Of a DNA stretch of 30,809 bases, positions 9,620 to 19,759 are shown piece by piece. The translations under genes were made by a program, and so were the position numbers. The stretch covers positions 2,367,831 to 2,398,639 of the forward strand of contig BFEA01000124.1 of NCBI GenBank assembly GCA_003427395.1, in the 5' to 3' direction. The number at the start of each line of letters is the position of its first letter. Position 1 is the stretch's first letter. The notes beneath the pieces were generated by a model, which ran no database searches, was not told the origin of the DNA, and saw only the letters and a program-made list of their open reading frames with translations. This DNA is from Chara braunii. Its lineage: Eukaryota > Streptophyta > Charophyceae > Charales > Characeae.

Positions 9620-10155
9620 ACATAAATATTACATACACAGGGTTACACACATATGAAAATATTCTGAAATTTTGAAAAACAAAAAATAAAAAATGAAGAG
9701 ATATAAAATTCACCCTTACGTGAAAAAATGTTTGCATCATCGGAAAGCGAGAAATTTGGAATATGAGAAAAGCGTCACTCTTGAGCAAAAATAAAAAGTT
9801 TGCAAAGCTACAAGACTCACATCGGGTATAGCATGGCTACCAGATTGGAACCTCTACCCGCCCGTACCCACCCCTTTTTGTTTTTGGCCACCCATACCTG
9901 CCCATAGCCATCTTTTTTTTTTTATGGCTGCCCATACCCGTTTTCTTTTTTTTTTGCCCCTACCCCTACCTGCCCCTACCCACCCATGAACTCCAAAAAG
10001 GGTAACTGTGCCTGCCCTAACAACCACCACCTTTTGTTTGTGTCTTCCCATACCCAACTCCCCCTTTGGAAGGGGTACCCATTCCCAGCCGTAACCTGGC
10101 GGTTACAGTTGGGTACGACCAGGTACGGGTAATGATTACCCGTTTGCGCTCTCTA

Positions 10156-10163
10156 CCAGGTCC
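10156..10163. repeat. hAT 8-bp target-site duplication, right copy (CCAGGTCC)
   Basis: Exact copy of 8868-8875, immediately followed by RT coding sequence in the correct frame. Confidence 0.9.
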
Positions 10164-10823
10164 CAATGACATCCTTGTGCGCGGATGATCGTACAGTACT
10201 GATCCGAGCAGACGCGCAAAGTCTTCAAGCATTAGCGGATGTGATACATCAATTCTCGCTATCGGCTGATATGAAGGTTGGTGGCTGCACCCCCTAGAAG
10301 ATAATCCCCCTCCGTCATGGGCTGCAAGGGAAACAACAAGCAGAATTTTGGGAGTAAAGCTAACAGCATTGGGGCCTTCGCCGAACCACAGAGAGAACTT
10401 GGTCAACCTTGCGATTGAAAGGTTGGGGAGGTGGGAGAACCTGCACACGTCCCTTGTGGGACAGACATTGGCAATTAATAATGCAGTCCTTGCAGCGATC
10501 TGGTATAAGCTCGTTGTGTGGCCCCTAAACCAAAAGCAATATGCCAGACTCAGGCGGACCCTGGCGACCTTCTATGGAAAAACAGTGCTAAAACACAAGG
10601 AGCCCTGAACCGAGTGAGATGGGATATACTGACACAACCAAGATCCGAAGGGGGGCTGGGGATACTTGATCCGACGAGAGAAAGTGAGGCCCTCATTTTT
10701 AAAGTGTTGGTCATATTTATCGTTGGTGACGACATCCCGTGGGCACCACTGGCTTGTTTGCAGATCGCAAACTTGGCCCTTGAGTCCCAGTCGAAAACAG
10801 GGTGCACCCTCTCCAATGGCTAA
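10156..10823 (+). pseudogene. LINE A ORF2, RT catalytic box and thumb (frameshifted)
   Basis: Directly after the hAT element the RT resumes with MTSLCADDRTVLI. This contains the intact catalytic Asp pair (variant CADD of the Y/F-A-D-D box, about 10181-10192) and then SLSADMKV. A frame change near 10280-10320 leads to ILGVKL and the thumb region LGRWENLHTSLVGQTLAINN, ending IWYKLVVWPL. These match LINE B in content and order. Another change near 10606 leads to NRVRWDILTQ and GGLGILDPTRES, a motif typical of the L1-like RT C-side. The segment can be read only through at least two indels. Confidence 0.8.
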
Positions 10824-12796
10824 CTGACGCTCATTGGTCCATACCCGTTCCTCCGCACCAACACCGACCGCCAGAGAATGAGGCGCAGACCACGAAACAA
10901 GATAGACCAAAAGACCCACTGTGGTCGTGCATGCTCAAACTTTGGAGAAGCGGAGGACCAAAACAGAAACGGCCCCCCAGCAGGTGGCATGACATATGGC
11001 GACACGTTCCGACTGTCACAACCTCTCTTCGGAAATCCTCACATTGTGGACGTTAATGGGAACCCCTTTTCCCTCATGGCTAACTCTCCGTGACTCAACT
11101 GGGTCAAACGAGGCATATAAAGTATTATACACTATAGGCAGCTTGTGGGACGTGGAAAGAGAGGACTGGATCACACCGGATCAAATACAACAAAAACTGA
11201 AATACACCAAGCACGTGATTGCCAAACTAAAAACGCTGCAAGAGGCCATCCCGCTGGCCTGGCAACTTGCCTTGAAAAGAGGGTCATCTGTGCAGCAAGG
11301 AGACTGGGTAGTTAAACGTGTAGATTTGCCACTACCACTCGTGGTCTATAGAGTGGAGGCAAACAATCAAGGAACATGCACACTGGAGGCCCACAAGCCA
11401 GGGTTGCCAGGAACTAGGATGTCACAAATTGCAAGGAATGAAGAACAACAGCGAAGAAGACTGGGAGACCCTCATGCACATAAGAGTGGTGGGTGTCACT
11501 GGGTGACCATAAAGAAGGGTTTTTGGCTTATGAGCCATTGACTCCGATAGCAGCCTTACCCTTCGATCCCGATGAGTGGGAATGGGAGAACGGAAAACCG
11601 ATGCACATATGGGACTACATGGTCAAAAGGGGCTACAGACAATCGACACCACAACAGCCGATGGAGCCTGCCATCACTGCAAGATGGACCAGGGACTCGC
11701 CCATTGACCCGACCCAAGTTCAGAACCTGCCCTGGCATATGTATTCTAAGATTATGCCCACCAACCTTAGATCGCTACAGTGGCAGATCCTTCACATATG
11801 TCTCCCCACGCCGGATTGGCTGGTGTCCAGGACCAGCTTGGAAAAGAATGGGCTGCTATCCCCCATTTGTTCCTATTGTGGAAGGGCTTCACCCCCTGCC
11901 CGAGCGACACTTGAACATTGCCTTTTGGCATGCCCAATGGTTACCCAGATTTGGCGGTGGTGGGATGCAGCCTTCCACTCCCTCACCACCTACCACATCC
12001 CCTGGGACATGGGTCTGCTATTGTTGAGCAGGAAAGATCGCATCCCGAAGCAGTGGCCTGCGTTCGCAGTCAACCTATTCTCATACACAAGGCTTCACGT
12101 AATAATGTTGGCTTGGCGTGCAAGGTGCTTCTTCGAAAGGAAGGAACACCAGTTCGGACTGCAGTAGGCCCAGCAAGCATTGGAGGAGGTGATTGGAACT
12201 CAGACACATGAAGCTTGGAAGCCCATGAAACACCAATACAAAAGTGAGAAGGAGCCACAAGCCAGACTGACCATCAGGGATACTTGCCTACAGACATGGC
12301 AGGACCCGCTCAAGCCGTTCAGTGAGGTAGATGCCGAATTGAATATCACTTGGAAGCCCTGGAGGTGCACCGAACACGCATGGAGCAAGAAACCCCTACA
12401 GGATTTCCAAATCTCATTCATGCAAAGTTGCAAACTAACTTTATCCTCATGCCAAATCCACCACCATCACCCGTACCCCTCTCTCAATCACCTGCGCCCG
12501 ACCCCCGAGTCTCTATACCTGCGCCTGCCCTTCCTCCCCAGTCCACCCCCCTCGCCCCATTCCCTTGCCTCAACCAGGAACGACAGGATGAAGTTGACAA
12601 CAGGGCACGACAGTCCTGCAGGCCTTCACTTTCCAAGAAGTCGGCGAACAGAAGGAGCCATATATCCACTGGGCAATGGATAACAGCCACAGGCTACAAC
12701 CTCGGAGACAACAACAAGAACTCAAGCAGGACTTACACCCAGGACCAACCTGGCAGACGGTCTCATGGACGAAGAGTGGACCATAAGGAGGCTTGA
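10802..12796 (+). pseudogene. LINE A ORF2 C-terminal region with zinc-binding domain
   Basis: The C-terminal tail of ORF2 can be followed in three frames (10802-11056, 10996-11541, 11493-12167), so at least two indels. In-frame sequence continues past a TAG at 12165-12167. Recognisable parts are WHMYSKIMPTNLRSLQWQ (about 11731-11784) and the zf-RVT-type cluster CSYC (about 11869-11880) with HCLLAC (about 11914-11931), then WRWWDAAF. This region is thought to bind RNA in related elements. The spacing C-x2-C ... H-x4-C agrees with LINE B. Beyond about 12440 the sequence becomes Pro-rich and its coding status is doubtful. Confidence 0.75.
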
Positions 12797-13121
12797 AAGT
12801 CTATGAGCTTGTAGAGTCAAAGGTCTCGAGGTTTAGGAGTTGAGTGTCCTTTTACTACATAAACGAAGATGACCAGCACTAGTCAATACGATAAAGGGGG
12901 AAGGTCGGACATCAATATTAGGCATCTCAGTATGCACATCAGCACCAGCCTGCGGTCGGACATCGCAGAAACTCCCCCTACAGGGTCCAATTGACTTTGA
13001 TATGGATGCTATATTGAATAATTTTAATAAGGGACGCTGGGCCCGCTTCCCAGCAGGTGCTGCTCGCCACCAATAGATGGAGCCACCCCGGGATAGCTTG
13101 AGGTGACTGCTCCTACCAGCA

Positions 13122-13123
<2 letters not shown>
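12797..13123 (+). mobile_element. LINE A 3' untranslated region with LINE-tail module T4
   Basis: No A-run lies between the end of coding and the module, so the module probably belongs to LINE A. GGGACGCTGG starts at 13031. The hairpin at 13036-13054 is GCTGGG, loop CCCGCTT, CCCAGC, a compensated A-T to G-C change relative to T1. CACCAATAGATGGAGCC and CTGCTCCTACCAGCATC follow. The sequence then meets a 36-base T-run (13124-13159) belonging to the opposite copy T5, and the LINE A poly(A) itself is missing. Confidence 0.65.
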
Positions 13124-13164
<41 letters not shown>

Positions 13165-13400
13165 CAAACATCTGTGGCAACCTGCTATCGGAGGTGATAT
13201 GAGCATCCTCCAATAGCAAGCGTCAGATTATAGATGGCTCCAATCTATTGGTGGGGGGCATCACCTGCTGGAAACCGGGTCCAGCGTCCCACTGACAAGA
13301 TCGGAGGCAATATACCTGGCGGAACAGCATTGATTGCCCTCTCACGAGGGGATTGACTGCCCGCCCAATTATTAGCCAGGTCACAGCATGTTTGAAGAAA
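13124..13400 (-). mobile_element. LINE-tail module copy T5, tail-to-tail with LINE A
   Basis: On the minus strand the module reads GGGACGCTGGACCC (13277-13290), hairpin 13267-13285 (GCTGGA, CCCGGTT, TCCAGC), CACCAATAGATTGGAGCC, then about 70 bp and a poly(A) tail of 36 (T at 13124-13159). Upstream it shares GTCAATCCCCT and AATCAATG with T1, so both belong to a subfamily with a longer common 5' part. The 5' boundary is uncertain. No duplicated target was identified. Confidence 0.75.
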
Positions 13401-13938
13401 GATGTAGCCATGTGGAGGATAACAAACTGTCCTCCACTCTACCCTAATCCTTCACAGTCATAACCGTGCATAGCAAACCCTAGACCCTCTCCGTGCATAA
13501 GGCTGCTGCCCAGCTCCATGATTCTCATTTTCCTCCAGCGGAGGTCGTCTGCCTACCCTCCATTATCCTAAGCTATTCACCGGGCAAAGGTTATTGTCGC
13601 AAAATTATTTTTGTCAAATTTCTGGCCAAGGTTAGTGACATCTGCGACATATATCATTATGTTTATTATTATATTATTATTATCACACATCTGCCATACA
13701 TGCTCTTTCCCCTGCCATTTCACCAACCGGAGTTCTGCCCATCCCTTATCGATTATCCTATCTCCTTCCCCTATCCACCGCCCAAACGACAGACCTTCCT
13801 CCCGGGCCTCTCCTTCGTGTCCCCTACCCAGTGTCAACCACAGAATACGACAGTCGGAACAGGCAACAGGGAGGGAGCAGGGGGAAACCCTAGGTCAAAG
13901 AGGGACGCCGACAGATGATTTGCGCAGGAGTGAAACAA
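13401..13938. other. No gene seen
   Basis: The stretch includes a TTATTATTA tract at about 13660-13685 and C-rich sequence. Open frames of about 90-140 codons show no domain or repeat partner. Part may be downstream sequence of the split minus-strand frame that ends at 13939. Confidence 0.4.
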
Positions 13939-14507
13939 TCAAAACACATGCCAAACCCATCGAACCCACCCCTCCCCGCGATCAACTCCCTGAGCCAACC
14001 CCATGATTATACCATGCCGTAGCTCATTAGTATCAACTTCGGGGGGGGAATGGCATGCCCCTGCAAAATCGAAAAAAAACTGGTCGTCGATGTCGAAGTA
14101 CAGTGAATCATCACGCAAGGTATCATTGCCCGCATCAGACTGCTGGGTAGATGACGAATCATTTGTTAAAAAAACTTTCAGAACAAGCGGGGGAACCGCA
14201 TCACCTACCTCCGCCAAAGTGCCGTTATCACACCATGATGACGATGCCTTTTGATCTTCAGCGGGCTGTCGATAAGACTGTGAAACGGAAGTCAACAAAA
14301 CCTCCGGAGCAAGCGCCCGGATCGCCGCTCCCACGTCCGTCAAAACTCCATTAACCATGTGATTGTCACCCAATTTATCACACGCCTGAGCAGATGACCG
14401 CTGCTTCTGAACACAGAGTGGAATAATTGGTGACGTCACTATTGTAGGTGTTGTAATTGTCAGTGTTGCTCTTGTTGTCGCCGTTGATGTTGTTGATGTT
14501 GTTGATG
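13939..14507 (-). pseudogene. Unrecognised ORF, 3' half, split by LINE B
   Basis: I do not recognise this protein. Reading from 14507, a Thr/Ser repeat leads into a mixed sequence ending with a stop at 13939. It contains an internal duplication: NGVLTDVGAAIRALAPEVLL (around 14290-14355) and NGTLAEVGDAVPPLVLKVFL (around 14164-14225). The related DNA units are 129 bp apart and are kept in frame without a stop. Its Thr/Ser repeat is the same repeat, in the same frame, as the end of the 5' half at 19018-19447. Removing LINE B and one target duplicate joins the two without a shift. It is probably a broken host gene or the ORF of an older element. Apparent Met/Lys codons upstream of 14507 come from LINE B's poly(A). 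Confidence 0.5.
14487..14507. repeat. LINE B target-site duplication, copy after its poly(A)
   Basis: On the minus strand CATCAACAACAT directly follows the LINE B poly(A) (plus 14496-14507) and equals 19018-19029 at the other end. The match extends to 21 bp with one mismatch (14487-14507 and 19018-19038). The exact length is ambiguous because the site is itself repetitive. Confidence 0.8.
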
Positions 14508-14720
14508 TTTTTTTTTTTGTTTTTTTTTTCAACACCTTAAAGGGGAATAGAGGGGATGCTGGTAAGAGCAGACACCCCCTCTAATCTCCCTGCTTGAAAG
14601 ATGGCTCCGTTCCATTGGTGGGGAGTTGCACCTGCTGGAAAACGGGTCCAGCGTCCCTCACATCGAAAATATTTGGAACCATAAGAAACAGATGGTGCTG
14701 GGAATCGGGCCCAGCGTCCC
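14508..14720 (-). mobile_element. LINE B 3' end: LINE-tail module T6 (two hairpin copies) and poly(A)
   Basis: On the minus strand, the first hairpin GCTGGG-CCCGATT-CCCAGC (14697-14715) lies 63 bp upstream of the second, GCTGGA-CCCGTTT-TCCAGC (14634-14652). CACCAATGGAACGGAGCC, CTGCTCTTACCAGCATC, about 30 bp and the poly(A) (14508-14529) follow. Because the flanking duplication encloses this module together with the RT, it was part of the RNA that integrated. Confidence 0.85.
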
Positions 14721-15176
14721 CTGCTGAACAGTTGTGAACCCAGAAAGAGAGAAATGATGAGATTCGTTTTTCATGCCTCTTCACCGTGAACGGGCGCCTG
14801 ATATTCGTGACCAACTAGCATTTCCAACCTTTGCAGGGAAACTGGACCATCATCTTTTCTAAGCTGAGTCATTGTGCTACACTGCCTTGAACTTGTCTCT
14901 AAGGAAGGTAGGATCCCCAGAATTAGATACAGCTCGCGAATCAGGAGAATAAAAGCAGTGGTCATAGGTTCAAACAACATCCTGCGCGTACCACGAGATT
15001 GGCACCAGTGGCATACCTGACGGGGGGAAGGGATCTGGAAAATCTGAAAGTAGACTCATTGGAATACTGGAATCAATATTACACCAATCAAAAAAAGTAA
15101 GACGATAATTTCATGCATCTTTTCCTGAACCATTTCCCTGCCTTCTCTCTCATTCCACCTGCCCCACCCTCCCTCC

Positions 15177-18100
15177 TTAATCCCAACCAAGCCAGTCTTG
15201 ATTAAATGTTAGAATGTGTTGTTTGATGTTTTTTTCTAGAGAAAAAAAAATAAGTTTTTCCTTTACTGTTTCCCACCTGGTTGTAATTTCCACCTGAATC
15301 TGCTGCTTGATGGTCTCAGTAAATTCCGGACCATCAAGCCGAGCTCCGTCCATTTCATAGGTACACCTACGAACCCACAGTGCCCATACAACTGCTCTCC
15401 AAGAAATCTTGAAAAAATTAATTGTGAAAGTGTCCACTTGTGACGGATTCCAGGATTCAAGTAATAAGGTTTTCCAGTTCCATGGCCACGGGAGAGATGT
15501 TCCAATCTGATTCCAAATTTTATCCCACCTAAGCCATAACCACACCGATCCTGGGCACTGCAAGAATATGTGTTCTATTGTTTCAGGAATGAGTTTGGAA
15601 GGAAAGACAGATTTACAGAATTTGCACCAGGGGGATGCTTTTCCTTTTTGTTCTAGAGAAGTTCTATCAATGAGCCAGTCATTTATGGGAAGACAACGGT
15701 GAGTGATTTGCCATTGGAGTGAAGTAATTTTAGCAGACTTTGTTTTGGACAGTTGAAACCACTTGACTGAGCGTAATTCCTCCCTGCTTACCCTTAGATG
15801 ATTCATCCACCTATTCTGCACTCTATCCTTTAGGCACACCTTAGGCCTCAACATTCTATATACAGATTTAACCGATAAATTATGAAGCATCCTGAGATGA
15901 GTTGGTCCTACTGGATTGTGTGCAGACCAAGACCAACAAATTGGATCCAGTGGAAGGTGGGAAATAGGAGTGTCCGGTTTGAAGGCCAGAAATTTTTCTT
16001 GGATTGAAAGAACCCTAATCCGAAAGAGAGAATCCTGCTTGAACCACCCTATTTGTTGATGAAGTCTTGGTGTGAGAAACCCATCCTCTCCCAACTCGAA
16101 TAATGTCAAGAGGATATCCCCCGGAGTACTAACTGCCACAATATTCCCCACTATTCCTGGTTGAAACGAAATAGATATCCAGTTTTCTGGGGACAGAGAC
16201 GGACCCTTTTTAAGTATTCTAATCCAATCCAAGGGAATTATATCCACTATTTTGTCCAGGGCTTCTACCGGGAAATGACAATACCTCAGTCTATCGTGGA
16301 GAGTCTTTGGACTAACCCAATCCTTGTTGGCAATGCTCCATATGTCCTTTACCCTAGTAATTCCTTTGTTTATCCATCCTTTCCAGGGTGATACTGCGCA
16401 ATCAAGGGTGCAGCCTTGAGAATCCCTAATCAAAGTGTTATTAAATAATGGTTGTTGGCATACTTCTTCCCAACGTTCTGGGAGAACTTTATCTGGAAGA
16501 GGAAGTTTTCTCCAAATCTTTAAAAGGTCAATCCAGAAGGGATCATTTACCAAATCTGCCCTGGCTGCTTGCCGATCTGAGGGATCAGGAATAGGTTTCA
16601 CTGAAGAGGATTTTTTTGGGAGTGGCCACGACCTATTCTCCAACCACATGAGAGGGTCCACCTCTTCTGAAGTAGGTGGGGCTAGTCTCCTGATTTGCTC
16701 ACTCGCCGGTTTACTCCATGTGGTCTGAGGGTTAAAGAGAAGACGCTTAATCCACTGGATAGAAATAACCATGGCCTGGGTGGTGGGGTCAATGATCCCA
16801 AGGGCACCCTTACCCTTGGGTTGGATTAAGGATAACCAAGCCACTCTACTGATTACATTAACACATTCATGATTGCGGTGCAAGAGAAAAGCAACAAGCT
16901 GTCGTTGAAATGTCTTTATGGCAGGTTTGTCTAAGGCTCATAACGCTGATTTATACCAAATCGAGGCTAACACCACATTATTGATGACGAGAGTTCTTCC
17001 AAATATAGAAGTATGTTTATCCTTCCATAATTCTAATTTGGAAAGCGCTTGGTCCATGATAATCGTATTATTTGTGGTTGGTTTGCTATTAGCAGAGAGG
17101 GAAATACCCAAGATTCTCATTGGAGTCTCCGGGGGAGTCCATTTGATCCTAGGTCTATCCGGTGGTCTACCCCCTTGATAATGGAGCCATCATCCCAATG
17201 TTTTGTTACCCCAGTTAACTCTCATATCAGAGAATTCACAAAATTTATCCATCACTAATTGGATAGCTTCCAGATTTTCTTTAGAGGCATCTACCATTAG
17301 GGATAAATCATATGCAAACAAGGAACACATTGGTATGGCATCTTCAGGGATAGAAGTAACCCGTATTCTCTTGATATCCTTATGTTGACGTATGTTAGCT
17401 GCAAGGGTTTCCATGATGATTACAAAAAGTAATGGGGTAAGAGGGTCTCCTTGTCTAACTGAACATTGTAAGGATATAGGAGAGGCAATATTACCATTTA
17501 CCATCACCTTTGTTGTTGCATTTCCATGGAGGATCTTAATCCATCTCCTAAAATTAGGTCCAAAATTAAATTTGTCCAAACATTTATCCAAAAAAATCCA
17601 GTCAACATGATCATAAGTTTTTTCAAAATCTATAAAGATAAATGTGGCATTGTGTTTAGATTGTCTTGATAATTTAATTAGCTCATTGATTAGTAGAATA
17701 TTGTCCTGAATATTCCTCCCTTGTATGAAACCTGTTTGGGAGGGATGAATGATATGTGCAATAAAGTTATTAAAGCGTATTGTTAGTGTTTTTGAAACCA
17801 CCTTATAAACCACTGTGAGAAGAATTATGGGACGGTAGTTGCGAATATTATATTTATTTCCTTTCTTGTATAATAGGGTTAAGACTCCTTGACCCACAAA
17901 TTCTCCCATCCTACTCGTTTCCCATACTTTATGATAAAATTCCATTAGGTCGTGAGATATGAAATCCCATGTCGATTCCCAAAATTCCTTAGGAAGACCA
18001 TCAATTCCAGGGGGGGTTTCCTCTTCCATCATCAATAGTGCAGTCCAAATTTCCTCCTTAGTCAACGGCAGTTCGAGCTGTTCCCTTTGAGACTCCGAGA

Positions 18101-19010
18101 GGGATATAGTCAGGGGTACCAAAAATTCGTCAATTTCGTTAATTTTTTGGTTGTCGCTGACATCTATTTCGAATGTAAATAACTCTTTAAAGAAATCTCT
18201 AGCAATTTTGGTACATTTTTGTGTAGAAGAGGCTAGTTATCCGTTTGGATTTTGGGGGTGAGCTAATCCTTCGATGACTGTTCTTCCTAATCGAGCTCTG
18301 ACCATTGCAAAAAACCTGGCATCCATACCTCCCTCAGTATGTAATAGACGGATCTTTCCTCTAATCCTGGCACCCTGCCAACGATATTCCATCAAAGAGA
18401 GTAAACTATCTTCGAGTTCCTTTAGTTCTTGAGTCATGGCTTCATCACTTCTTTCATTCTGAGGATCTTCTTCCATTGATTGGATTTCTTGGATTCTCTG
18501 TAATATTCTAGTTTCATTGTAATGTCTGTCAGCGGCGAGTACTTTGGAATATTCATTGCATTTACGCCCTAGAAAATATAGACCGTTGTTGAACCATGTA
18601 ACATCATCCTGTATGATCTCTTTTTTATCTTGCCAGAAAGTCCATACATCTTTTAGGTAGGACCTAAATTTATCCATTTTGAGTAGAGATGTATTGAGTT
18701 TGTAATACCCTCTACCTTGATCCGATTTCTTAGAGAAGGAGAAGATTACTATACACATCGCATGATCAAGCCCTGCGAGAGGACTCTTAGGAAATATTTG
18801 TGCAACTTGAAAAGAGCCTTGTAGTTCTTCAGAGAGAAGAATTAAATCAATACGGGATTTGGTAGCCGCCACGGAATGATTCTTCCTAAAAAATGTGAAT
18901 GTGCGAAGGTTAGGATTTAGTCTCCTATAGGAATCAAAGAGGTTGAAGGATTGGGTCAGATTAGTAATCAAAACTTCATCCGCTTCCACATAGGCTGGGC
19001 ATGGGTGAGG
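15177..19010 (-). pseudogene. LINE B ORF2 (endonuclease C-part, RT, zinc finger), nonsense-broken
   Basis: One uninterrupted frame about 3.8 kb long, broken only by stops at 18237-18239 (TAA), 17190-17192 (TGA) and 16938-16940 (TGA). The endonuclease end has SRIDLILL and LDHAM (the Asp-His pair is kept). RT motifs: LLYKKGNKYNIRNYRPI, QTGFIQGRNIQDN, FIDFEKTYDHVDW, SVRQGDPLTPLLF. The catalytic box reads FAYD instead of FADD (Tyr codon at 17310-17312), so the first metal-binding Asp is lost. Then come MRILGISL, a thumb with GRTLVINN, and GALGIIDPT. The zinc cluster is CKFC ... HIFLQC near the C-terminus. The stop at 16938 sits where LINE A has Trp (IWYKLVVW). The N-terminal endonuclease is missing through 5' truncation. 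Confidence 0.9.
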
Positions 19011-19017
19011 GATGCGC

Positions 19018-19038
19018 ATGTTGTTGATGTTGCTGATG
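19018..19038. repeat. LINE B target-site duplication, copy at its 5' end
   Basis: Partner of 14487-14507: 12 bp exact (19018-19029) and 20 of 21 over the longer span. It lies in a (CAACAT)-type coding repeat. Confidence 0.8.
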
Positions 19039-19447
19039 TTGTTGATGATGTCCATATCACGCCATCCTGGCCTTCAAATGAGAGCAGCTCACCTGGTGGA
19101 CTGCCCACGTCTCTCCTTGCTAGAAGCCCGATGAACATGTCTTTCACCTACGTCAGCATCCCAGCACACTCGTATAGGGCAGTAATCGCCTGTGCTCTGT
19201 CATTCGCATCCACCTGTCGAAGAGAGATCTGCTCATTCAGTTCCTCCTCCCACCCATCGTAGATCCCCTTTCCCTCCAACAAGATGTCATCTGGTAGGTT
19301 GCCATACTCTCGACTCAGCAACACGTGCATCTCCTCCAGCTGCTGTTTATACAAGGTCACGATGAAAAGTGCAGAATCTGCCTGCATGGGCTGCAGGGTA
19401 GGAGGGGTTTCCCACAGCCCCCCATCAGACATGGTCTCCGTTTCCAT
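19018..19447 (-). pseudogene. Unrecognised ORF, 5' half, split by LINE B
   Basis: The ATG at 19445-19447 has a purine at -3 and G at +4, a good initiation context. The frame runs 99 codons, acidic and helix-like with Glu/Leu-rich stretches (KQQLEEMHVLLSREYGNLPD), to an in-frame TAG at 19148-19150. It then continues sensibly (VKDMFIGLLARRDVGSPPG, then GQDGVIW) into the Thr/Ser repeat where LINE B inserted. The TAG could be a mutated Trp codon, or the true end, or lie next to a splice site (GTAGGT). CAG/GTGAGC at about 19091-19099 is another donor-like site. No domain is recognised. With the 13939-14507 half, the joined frame would be roughly 330 codons. Confidence 0.5.
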
Positions 19448-19740
19448 CTCTGTCGTCCTTGTTGATGCCCGAAGCTAATACCGCTGCGCCACAATCACGA
19501 TTCTTCAACAAATTCCAGCCGGCGCTACCCCTGTCCGCGCGTCGCGGGACACCTACGTCACCAACAGCAACTGCCACGTGGCAAACAAGACGCCACGCGC
19601 GGCTGCCGGGCGCGCGCACAGGCCTAGCGGCCGAGGAGCTCCCTCCCCCAGTCACTAGTCTAGCCGGCAGACCGGGCCTTGCCGGTCAGGCGGCGTCAGG
19701 GCGCTAGCGCTAGCGCAGCTCTGTTGCGCCATTCCGGTGG
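19448..19740 (-). promoter_or_regulatory. GC-rich promoter-like stretch with a palindromic G-box
   Basis: This CpG-rich stretch lies immediately upstream of the ATG at 19447. TGCCACGTGGCA at 19572-19583 is a perfect 12-bp palindrome around the plant G-box core CACGTG, a binding site for bZIP and bHLH factors. CCTACGTCACC at about 19551-19561 adds an ACGT-core/TGACG-like site. No clear TATA box is visible. The role is inferred from motif content and position. Confidence 0.35.
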
Positions 19741-19759
19741 TTCTCTTACCACACACTGT

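Larger units (their letters stand above)
8876..10155 (+). mobile_element. Non-autonomous hAT-type DNA transposon (1280 bp) inside LINE A RT
   Basis: The left end reads CAGAGTTCGCAACTGGG. The right end, read inward on the minus strand, is TAGAGAGCGCAAACGGG. These match at 12 of 17 positions as terminal inverted repeats. CCAGGTCC flanks both ends as an 8-bp duplication. Excision of the element and one duplicate restores the RT frame exactly, from HQVP into MTSLCADD. The interior carries many ACCTACCC / TACCCGTACC motifs, a CA microsatellite, homopolymer runs and a hairpin. No transposase domain is visible, so it would need a partner element. The orientation is arbitrary. Confidence 0.88.
5374..13123 (+). 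mobile_element. LINE A: L1-like non-LTR retrotransposon, decayed and twice interrupted
   Basis: In order it contains a possible ORF1 remnant, endonuclease (6380-7861), reverse transcriptase (7868-8875 and from 10156), a C-terminal region with a zinc finger (to 12796) and a 3' untranslated region ending in the T module (13031-13123). Two later insertions sit in the RT: a 108-bp poly(A)-tailed element at 8493-8600 and a 1280-bp hAT-type element at 8876-10155. Frame changes accumulate after 10280, making this the most decayed LINE of the window. The 5' end is not defined. The expected A-tail is absent because the plus-strand tail runs straight into the T-tract of the opposite-strand copy T5. Confidence 0.8.
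14508..19017 (-). mobile_element. LINE B: 5'-truncated L1-like retrotransposon (4.5 kb)
   Basis: It runs from within the endonuclease domain (19017) through RT and zinc finger (stop at 15177), a ~520-bp 3' untranslated stretch, two T-module hairpins (14697-14715 and 14634-14652) and an A-tail, T at 14508-14529 on the plus strand with one G. Matching CATCAACAACAT duplicates flank both ends. This defines it as one target-primed insertion, truncated at the 5' end as is common for LINEs. It interrupts the minus-strand frame 19447 to 13939. Confidence 0.85.

Noticed and set aside
15025-15096. Plus-strand frame with LEYWNQYYTNQKK, similar to the LINE linker after the endonuclease
   Set aside because: The match is short and low-information and lies antisense within the LINE B 3' untranslated region. 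It cannot be told from chance.
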